Positions 5,625 through 9,181 of a DNA stretch of 9,181 nucleotides are shown here, piece by piece. The notes below the pieces were generated by a model, which made no database searches, was not told where the DNA came from, and saw only the letters and a list, made by a program, of their open reading frames with translations. Made by a program: the position numbers and the translations under genes. This DNA is from JBGPOS01 sp041488155 (GTDB lineage Bacteria; Chloroflexota; Dehalococcoidia; Tepidiformales; Tepidiformaceae), in assembly GCA_041488155.1 (NCBI GenBank), contig JBGPOS010000102.1:1-9181 (forward strand). The letters are read 5' to 3'. Position 1 is the stretch's first letter, and every line of letters begins with the position of its first letter.

Positions 5625-6191
5625 CTAGTGACGGTTCACGGCTAGGCTCTCGCCGCGCCCTGCTCGCCGGCGGCGGCCGCGCCGCGACCGTTCGGCAAGC
5701 GCGCGCACGCGCGCCAGCGCCTCCGGATCGGATCCCGCCAACCCGCGCGCTATGTTGAGCCCCTGCTCGACCACGTCACGGTCGCCGAGCCGCGCGAACG
5801 CCTCCGTGGCGCGCAGCACGCCGTCCAGTGAATGCTCGGCTCGTGCGCGCAAGAGCGCAGAGAGGTAGAGGCGGCGCGCCTCGGTCTCGAGCGCCTTCCG
5901 GCTTCGAGTCGCCTCGCCGATTTGAAGGGCCGCGTCCCCAACGTCGAGCAGCGCTTCCCACCGCCGGCTCGCGATCGCGGCCCGGTACGCCTCGCGGTGC
6001 GCCAGCTCGGCAGAGCTGAGATCGCCGCGCTCGATCGCTTGGTTCATGGTCTCGAGCGGCGCCACCCAGGCCGCGCGCCGCTTCGGCACCACACGACCGA
6101 CGTGCGCCGCCGTCACCTGCAGCGCGGCCGCAATCGTCGCGACCGCCAGCCCGACGTAGATGAAGCGTCGCTGCGCTCTCGTCGTGCCCAT
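5625..6191 (-). CDS. Membrane-anchored alpha-helical (TPR-like) protein, 188 aa
   Basis: The frame is open back to 6233, but AGGAGG lies seven to eight bases before the ATG at 6191-6189, so the shorter form starting MGTTRAQRRF is preferred. Residues 10-29 are a membrane helix (FIYVGLAVATIAAALQVTAA) preceded by Arg residues, suggesting an N-in anchor with the rest outside the cytoplasm. Residues 45-165 are a series of Ala/Leu/Glu/Arg helices in pairs (for example ELAHREAYRAAIASRRWEAL and AALQIGEATRSRKALETEAR). These resemble degenerate TPR or SEL1 repeats, a structural reading only. The C-terminal tail is very basic (RSRRGRRRRAGRG). It heads a two-gene unit with the 77-aa membrane protein. The function is unknown; a scaffolding role for protein contacts is plausible. 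Confidence 0.7.
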   Translation of the reverse strand: MGTTRAQRRFIYVGLAVATIAAALQVTAAHVGRVVPKRRAAWVAPLETMNQAIERGDLSSAELAHREAYRAAIASRRWEALLDVGDAALQIGEATRSRKALETEARRLYLSALLRARAEHSLDGVLRATEAFARLGDRDVVEQGLNIARGLAGSDPEALARVRALAERSRRGRRRRAGRGESLAVNRH

Positions 6192-6359
6192 GACATTGCC
6201 CTCCTGGGACCTCGCCGCCCCGCTCGTGACCATCGCCGCCGGAGCTTACCTGTTTCCCATGCCCCGACAGTTCGCAGGCGCGATGCCAGAGCAAGACGTC
6301 AGAGGAATGCGTCCTTTTCACATCTGATCAGGCTGGTCAATGGTCGGACGTGACAAGAG

Positions 6360-6379
6360 CTGCTCAGTCGATTGAGCAG
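6360..6379. promoter_or_regulatory. Palindrome CTGCTCA-N6-TGAGCAG, operator-like
   Basis: Seven-base perfect inverted arms (6360-6366 and 6373-6379) flank six bases. Pairing one more base as G-T leaves a TCGA tetraloop. It lies about 170 bases upstream of the minus-strand operon start at 6191 and beyond the 3' end of the 6459-6818 gene. A repressor site or an RNA stem at the 3' end of that gene are both possible. No T run follows on the minus strand. Confidence 0.4.
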
Positions 6380-6458
6380 GGGGAAAGAACTATGGGCACG
6401 AGGCTAGGCCGGGTTGACCCGTCAGGCAGGCTGTGCTGCCGCCGTGCGCAAAGGAGAA

Positions 6459-6818
6459 TCAAATGCACATATCGCTAGCCCCCAGGCGTCCGGCGGTGGG
6501 GAGGGCGAACGGCCACTGCCGGCGGAACTTCAAGTCCAGGCAGTGGCGGCCGCAGGCCACCTGCTCAGGCTCGTCGAAGACGCTGCAGCGCTTCACGCCG
6601 ACCAGGCGCGGGAACCCGAGAAACCGCTTCGCCTCGAACTCGACCTCGACCTCCTGCTCCTTCAGCGAGCACCAGAAGCTCCGGCAACATGACCCGCTTC
6701 GGATCGCCGCCTCCGCTGACTCGCTCGCGGGCGCGTACATGCCCGGCGCCGGGCGGATCCTCAGCGAGGGAACCATTGTCAACTCGAGCTCGGCCAAGAG
6801 ATCGTGGTCCAGGCTCAT
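6459..6818 (-). CDS. Small cysteine-rich protein, putative metal-binding, 119 aa
   Basis: The ATG at 6818-6816 is preceded by GAGGAGG seven bases upstream, a strong ribosome binding site. Residues 1-40 are variable-looking. The ordered part runs from about residue 44 to 106: FWCSLKEQEVEVEFE, then GFPRLVGVKRCSVFDEPE, then VACGRHCLDLKFRRQWPFAL. Cys50, Cys78, Cys89 and Cys93 would make a four-cysteine metal site (C-x27-C-x10-C-x3-C), with Cys44 and Cys45 additional. Alternating Val/Glu residues suggest a small beta sheet around the site. I recall similar small proteins in Rokubacteria-like genomes, but cannot name a Pfam family. The opposite strand also has a long frame, but it is Arg/Ser-rich and featureless. 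Zinc binding is inferred. Confidence 0.65.
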   Translation of the reverse strand: MSLDHDLLAELELTMVPSLRIRPAPGMYAPASESAEAAIRSGSCCRSFWCSLKEQEVEVEFEAKRFLGFPRLVGVKRCSVFDEPEQVACGRHCLDLKFRRQWPFALPTAGRLGASDMCI

Positions 6819-6941
6819 AGCGGCACCTCCTCGGTCTCGAGTCCCATGGCTTCGTCAACTTCGCCGGGAAGGTGGAGCTATGGCCATCCGTCATTTCGCT
6901 CCATTTTCTAGTGCGGATGCACCAGGGCCATGAAACGGGTC

Positions 6942-6977
6942 CCGTCCGGCCAGCCCGAGTCGCACGTGACCGGACGG
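6942..6977. promoter_or_regulatory. Inverted repeat CCGTCCGG-N20-CCGGACGG
   Basis: Perfect 8-bp arms at 6942-6949 and 6970-6977 are separated by 20 bases. A smaller palindrome (ACGGG T CCCGT, 6935-6945) abuts the left arm. The right arm touches a TGCTAGCCT word that resembles an extended -10 element, although no good -35 is visible. This suggests an operator or an RNA hairpin; neither is proven. Confidence 0.4.
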
Positions 6978-7027
6978 TGCTAGCCTCGCGGGCGACAGGC
7001 TCGTGCCGGGAGTCTAGGAGAGTGGGG

Positions 7028-7159
7028 ATGAAAGGCAGCCGCGAAGATGCGCTTACTGTGTCAGCAGTGCCGGTCGACCGCGCCCCGCGATCCGTTCGTT
7101 CCCGGCGTCCGGGAGGGGGGCGAAATTTCTGGACTTCCCGGAAGGGACCGGTAGAGTAG
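7028..7159 (+). CDS. Doubtful small ORF, 43 aa
   Basis: An ATG at 7028 has GGAG at 7017-7020 seven bases upstream, a good ribosome binding site. The 43-residue product (MKGSREDALTVSAVPVDRAP...) is basic, low in hydrophobic residues and resembles no family. In the next frame an ATG at 7047 opens MRLLCQQCRSTAPRD, which looks like the first half of a zinc ribbon of the CxxC...CxxC type, but the second cysteine pair never appears and the frame stops at 7154. The region may therefore be the broken start of a zinc-ribbon protein gene rather than a working small gene. The composition is GC-rich enough for frames to stay open by chance. Confidence 0.25.
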   Translation: MKGSREDALTVSAVPVDRAPRSVRSRRPGGGRNFWTSRKGPVE

Positions 7160-7213
7160 CGCTCGACGCGGGCCTAGCCGGCGGCCGATCACAAAGCAGG
7201 TCGCACCTTTGGG

Positions 7214-7960
7214 TCAGGTAGTGATCGCGCCGTCCTTTCTCACTCTATCGAGCCTTGCAAAGTATAGGAGTCTGTTCCCCTCATCCAACGTCAAGCCCTG
7301 TTTGACGATGCCGCATAGACGGGGAGTGAGCACGAGTTCCTGCCGCACCAAGATTGCAGGACCACCGCTCATTCCCGGCAATTCATCCTCAGAGAGTTCA
7401 CCCTGCTCAGCCGTATACTGATCGACGAAGGCTGGATCAAGTTGGCAGACGAACTCGACGTCTCGGATCTGATGAACGAGCCCAAGTTTGGTAGTCCCCG
7501 GCAAGTCCATCGCGTCCCAAGATATCTGTCGCCGCCATGCGCCAGGGAAGCCAGCGGTGAGGATGGGGTCCATCATGGTAGGCGTCGGAGGCGGCCACTC
7601 GCCGGGTCGCATGATCAGGTATCCGTCGCGCTCAAGAGCCTCGATTTTCTCCAGGGGAATGCGGATGGTAGCCACATCCAGGGCGTCGGTGCTTAGGCTG
7701 ACCACCTCCCGCGTCACCGCGATCTCGACGTTACCGGCCAAACATGAGGCGCCAGCGGTCGCGACTGCTTGGAGGGCTGGGACCACGACATGACGAGCAC
7801 TGATCAGAAATTGAAGGTCCGCGAACTGGATTGCCACGGAACTACCGACTTGAAGATCTACCTTTTCGCGGGCCGTCGGAGGTCGGCCGAAGCTGAACGG
7901 AATGGCGTAGCGGAAGAACTCCCTGTGCATTTGCCAAACCCATCCAGGAGTTCGCGCCAC
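7214..7960 (-). CDS. Trypsin-like (PA clan) serine peptidase domain protein, 248 aa
   Basis: The product has the three hallmarks of a trypsin-like fold. These are His57 in FLISARHVV, Asp95 in DALDVATIRI and Ser198 in PGMSGGPAI (the GxSGGP signature), in the right order and near the usual spacing. Strand-rich segments lie between them, including VGSSVAIQFADLQFLISA (39-55) and HQIRDVEFVCQL (163-174). A late CGIVKQG segment (216-222) fits the strand after the nucleophile. No signal peptide or PDZ domain is present, so it is probably cytoplasmic, unlike HtrA/DegP. Such stand-alone domains act as proteases or as inducible effectors in defence and regulatory systems; which applies is not shown. The start is GTG 7960 with no Shine-Dalgarno; a TATACT box seven bases upstream suggests leaderless translation. 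Met11 is an alternative start. Confidence 0.8.
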   Translation of the reverse strand: MARTPGWVWQMHREFFRYAIPFSFGRPPTAREKVDLQVGSSVAIQFADLQFLISARHVVVPALQAVATAGASCLAGNVEIAVTREVVSLSTDALDVATIRIPLEKIEALERDGYLIMRPGEWPPPTPTMMDPILTAGFPGAWRRQISWDAMDLPGTTKLGLVHQIRDVEFVCQLDPAFVDQYTAEQGELSEDELPGMSGGPAILVRQELVLTPRLCGIVKQGLTLDEGNRLLYFARLDRVRKDGAITT

Positions 7961-7967
7961 GCGAAGT

Positions 7968-7973
7968 AGTATA
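7968..7973 (-). promoter_or_regulatory. -10 promoter element TATACT directly upstream of the peptidase start
   Basis: On the minus strand TATACT (five of six matches to TATAAT) ends seven bases before the GTG at 7960, so transcription would begin at or next to the start codon. No convincing -35 hexamer is seen 16-18 bases upstream. The absence of a ribosome binding site fits a leaderless mRNA. Confidence 0.35.
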
Positions 7974-8011
7974 GTTCTCGCGGGCTAGGCTCTGCAGGCC
8001 GACGAAGCGAC

Positions 8012-8033
8012 TTCCTGGGTAATTCCTGGGTAA
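8012..8033 (+). repeat. Tandem 11-bp direct repeat TTCCTGGGTAA x2
   Basis: TTCCTGGGTAA at 8012-8022 is repeated exactly at 8023-8033 with no spacer. It lies immediately beside a terminator-like hairpin and the second tRNA-fMet remnant. The 11-base period equals that of the repeat pair near the first remnant, although the sequences differ. Confidence 0.75.
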
Positions 8034-8038
8034 AGCAA

Positions 8039-8082
8039 AGGGGTTAGCAGTCCGAATCGCTGCTAACCCCTTGGATTTTTTG
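8039..8082. terminator. Strong hairpin terminator, probably bidirectional
   Basis: An 11-bp perfect stem (8041-8051 with 8061-8071, GGGGTTAGCAG / CTGCTAACCCC) is extended by one G-T and one A-T pair and closes a nine-base loop. On the plus strand six T residues follow at 8077-8082. On the minus strand the hairpin is followed by TTTGCTTT. On the minus strand it would end transcripts of the 8108-8863 gene, or originally of the tRNA whose 3' end lies at 8082. It also insulates the peptidase gene downstream. Confidence 0.7.
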
Positions 8083-8103
8083 GTTGCGGGGGCCCGCTTT
8101 GAG
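8082..8103 (-). pseudogene. Decayed 3' end of an initiator tRNA (second attachment-site scar)
   Basis: The minus strand reads GGCCCCCGCAACCA at plus 8082-8095. This is the acceptor strand, discriminator and CCA of a bacterial initiator tRNA, and matches E. coli tRNA-fMet as I recall it. Allowing two mismatches, the likeness to the tRNA extends to 8103, into the T-loop (TTTGA on the plus strand), 20 of 22 positions. Beyond that it is lost. Orientation and following hairpin are the same as at 4758-4849. The piece is short, so chance likeness is not excluded. Confidence 0.5.
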
Positions 8104-8107
8104 GGCG

Positions 8108-8863
8108 TCAGGTGTCCCGTCGCTTTCTGGCCATGATCCCCCCCTCATGCAGCCGCATCATCAAGGCGTTGGCCGCATTTTCTGCCAATCCTCCTCCAAC
8201 GACGATCTCCGACTGCTCAAGGAGCCGATGTATGTCGGCATCGCTAAGAGAGGGGTTGGCAGCCTTCATCATCGCCCAAATCTGAGTCCGCTGGTTTGAG
8301 GTCAGGCGTTCGGCCACCACGCTGAATGTGGATGGAACCGCCTGTGGAAGCGGAGTTGGTGGGGCCGAGGCGACCTCGGCTGATGAGACAGGAGACTGTC
8401 CCCCCTTCACCGCTTCGACCTGACGCCGAACCTCGCCAGGGTCGAAGCGATGCTGGCAGTATCTGCAGACAACGGCCTCAAACTTGATCGTTTCGGCACA
8501 CTCAGGGCACTTCTTTGTCAGATTCTCGACAGGCACGTCGCTCAAACTGACTTCGACTGGAGAGGTGGACGATTCGATCGGGCCCCGCGAGGTTCCAACC
8601 AGTCGGTAGCCTTGGGTTAGGAGATGCCTACGATACGTGTCGTTCGCAAAGAATCCGGCGGCAACCCAGACAGGGACTGCGAGCAAGCCGAAGGTGAAAC
8701 TGCCAAGGACCACAACCAACCCAAACCAGAACAGAGCCCACAGGCCCAAGCCCTTGGCGAGGAACCAGAAGGCCCCGGCCAGAAAGGCAGGCCAACTGAA
8801 CCCCTGCTTTACCGACACCCGAAGTTTGTTGACGGGGTGTTCGTACACCTCAAATGTGGCCAT
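8108..8863 (-). CDS. DUF2628-like membrane protein with zinc ribbon, 251 aa
   Basis: Residues 1-20 are followed by VKQGFSWPAFLAGAFWFLAKG, the typical opening of DUF2628 (PF10947) proteins. There are two or three membrane segments between about 24 and 72, very rich in Trp, Phe, Gly and Leu. The motif FFANDTYRRHLLTQGYRLVG (71-90) is also usual for this family. A linker leads to a zinc ribbon with Cys119/Cys122 (CPEC) and Cys133/Cys136 (CRYC). A Pro/Ala-rich linker follows, and then a helical C-terminal domain (about 183-245) whose last helix, ANALMMRLHEGGIMA, resembles the L7/L12-type C-terminal fold. The likely site is the inner membrane with the ribbon and C-terminal domain in the cytoplasm. 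The function of the family is unknown. No clear ribosome binding site precedes the ATG. Its composition is less GC-rich than the recombinase genes. Confidence 0.75.
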   Translation of the reverse strand: MATFEVYEHPVNKLRVSVKQGFSWPAFLAGAFWFLAKGLGLWALFWFGLVVVLGSFTFGLLAVPVWVAAGFFANDTYRRHLLTQGYRLVGTSRGPIESSTSPVEVSLSDVPVENLTKKCPECAETIKFEAVVCRYCQHRFDPGEVRRQVEAVKGGQSPVSSAEVASAPPTPLPQAVPSTFSVVAERLTSNQRTQIWAMMKAANPSLSDADIHRLLEQSEIVVGGGLAENAANALMMRLHEGGIMARKRRDT

Positions 8864-8885
8864 GCGTGGAGTCGGCGCTAGTCTG

Positions 8886-8984
8886 CTACGAGCGCTTAGC
8901 CTGAGTCAATGGCTGCGCCTCGGCGGCGAGCGGCGCGGCGAGGAGGCCGCCAGCCAGTGTGCCGATGAACGCTCTTCGATCCAT
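8886..8984 (-). pseudogene. Orphan signal peptide: truncated ABC-transporter substrate-binding protein gene
   Basis: The ATG at 8984-8982 overlaps the stop of the preceding gene (TGATG) and encodes 32 residues that start MDRRAFIGTLAGG. A hydrophobic stretch, Ala-rich cleavage site (AAEAQ) and PLTQAKRS then a stop follow. RRAFIG is a twin-arginine-like motif. This is the standard signal peptide of PF04392-type substrate-binding proteins of Rokubacteria-like genomes, but the roughly 300-residue binding domain that should follow is gone. Homology apparently ends near 8890, immediately before the DUF2628 gene, so the gene was cut by a deletion or insertion at that point. Confidence 0.75.
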
Positions 8985-9181
8985 CACTGGATCAGCTCGT
9001 CTGCCTGCAGCAGCAGCGACGGCGGGATCGTCAGCCCGAGCGCCTTGGCAGTCTTGAGGTTAATCACGAAGTTGAATTTCGTGGGAAGCTCAATTGGAAG
9101 ATCGCCCGGTTTCGTTCCCCGCAGGATCCTGTCGACGAATCGAGCTGTCCGGCGCAAGAGATCGCGGGGATCCACGGCATA
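8984..9181 (-). CDS. ABC-transporter substrate-binding protein (PF04392 type), C-terminal 65 residues
   Basis: The frame is open to the right edge, so the gene starts outside the window; the GTG at 9175 is internal, not a start. The visible residues include RFVDRILRGTKPGDLPIELP and NLKTAKALGLTIPPSLLLQAD. These are the characteristic C-terminal motifs of the ABC_sub_bind family: the 'VDKILKGAKPADLPVEQPTKF' region and the final 'KALGLTIP' helix. Proteins of this family bind small solutes in the periplasm and pass them to an ABC importer; the substrate is usually undefined. The stop overlaps the start of a second, truncated copy of the same type, showing that this was a tandem gene array. This is the most clearly chromosomal part of the window. 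Confidence 0.9.
   Translation of the reverse strand, partial: YAVDPRDLLRRTARFVDRILRGTKPGDLPIELPTKFNFVINLKTAKALGLTIPPSLLLQADELIQ

Larger units (their letters stand above)
6819..7213. other. Mostly non-coding region between the Cys-rich gene and the peptidase gene
   Basis: These 395 bases lie between two minus-strand genes: the start of the Cys-rich gene and the end of the peptidase gene. They hold an 8-bp inverted repeat (6942-6977), a possible plus-strand promoter-like word TGCTAGCCT at 6978-6986, and a doubtful 43-aa plus-strand ORF (7028-7159). No terminator hairpin follows the peptidase stop. Confidence 0.45.

Noticed and set aside
5832..6353. Plus-strand ORF of 173 aa
   Set aside because: It is the antisense shadow of the membrane-anchored helical protein, extremely Arg/Pro-rich.
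6433..6933. Plus-strand ORF with AAAGGAG before an ATG at 6463
   Set aside because: The product is Arg/Ser-rich and featureless and lies antisense to the Cys-rich protein, which has a strong start site and an ordered cysteine pattern. The ribosome binding site may belong to a gene lost from here.
1..9181. CRISPR array, rRNA, complete tRNA, toxin-antitoxin pair
   Set aside because: No regularly spaced repeats, no complete tRNA fold and no rRNA-like sequence was seen. No adjacent gene pair shows recognisable toxin or antitoxin features.

Overview
This is a GC-rich bacterial window. The best taxonomic clue is at the right edge. The C-terminus of a PF04392-type ABC-transporter substrate-binding protein overlaps, by TGATG, a second start that opens with the Tat-like signal peptide MDRRAFIGTLAGG. 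Tandem genes of this type are typical of Candidatus Rokubacteria/Methylomirabilota and some related soil lineages. The assignment is inferred from recognised sequence style, not from a search. Most of the window looks like accessory, mobile-element-derived DNA.

Layout. (1) 1-222: the end of a charged, helical protein that enters from the left. (2) 223-562: a less GC-rich gap with no gene seen. (3) 563-1240, minus strand: an unrecognised 225-aa protein. It is divergent from (4) a plus-strand cluster at 1439-4848: a winged-helix protein, a protein with two zinc ribbons, a small invertase/resolvase-type serine recombinase, a 66-aa linker ORF overlapping both neighbours, and a large serine recombinase of 568 aa. 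(5) The last 12 codons of the large recombinase read antisense through the 3' half of an initiator tRNA-fMet (4805-4849), and its stop codon lies in the tRNA anticodon loop. A rho-independent terminator belonging to that tRNA (4758-4793, minus strand) also lies inside the recombinase ORF. The 5' half of the tRNA is absent, so this looks like an attachment-site scar. (6) 4850-5372: no intact gene, but a probable decayed start of an IS3-type transposase, direct and inverted repeats, and a stem-loop. (7) 5373-6191, minus strand: two small genes with N-terminal membrane segments, apparently an operon. (8) 6459-6818, minus strand: a small Cys-rich protein. (9) 6819-7213: mostly non-coding, with an 8-bp inverted repeat and one doubtful small ORF. 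(10) 7214-7960, minus strand: a trypsin-like (PA clan) peptidase with a visible His/Asp/Ser triad and a possible leaderless start. (11) 8012-8103: tandem 11-bp repeats, a strong terminator-like hairpin and a second, decayed 3' end of an initiator tRNA. (12) 8108-8863, minus strand: a DUF2628-like membrane protein with a zinc ribbon. (13) 8886-8984: an orphan signal peptide, the stub of a substrate-binding-protein gene. (14) 8984-9181: the C-terminus of an intact upstream substrate-binding-protein gene that continues beyond the window.

How it fits together. The two serine recombinases, the small linker ORF and the DNA-binding and zinc-ribbon proteins look like one integration/excision module. 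The tRNA-fMet fragments at about 4.8 and 8.1 kb lie in the same orientation. Each is accompanied by a hairpin and by a pair of direct repeats with an 11-bp period. This suggests an integration hotspot with repeated insertion and decay, which has also truncated the chromosomal substrate-binding-protein gene. The genes between the fragments (membrane pair, Cys-rich protein, peptidase, DUF2628/zinc ribbon) are probably cargo or relics; their joint function cannot be read from the sequence.
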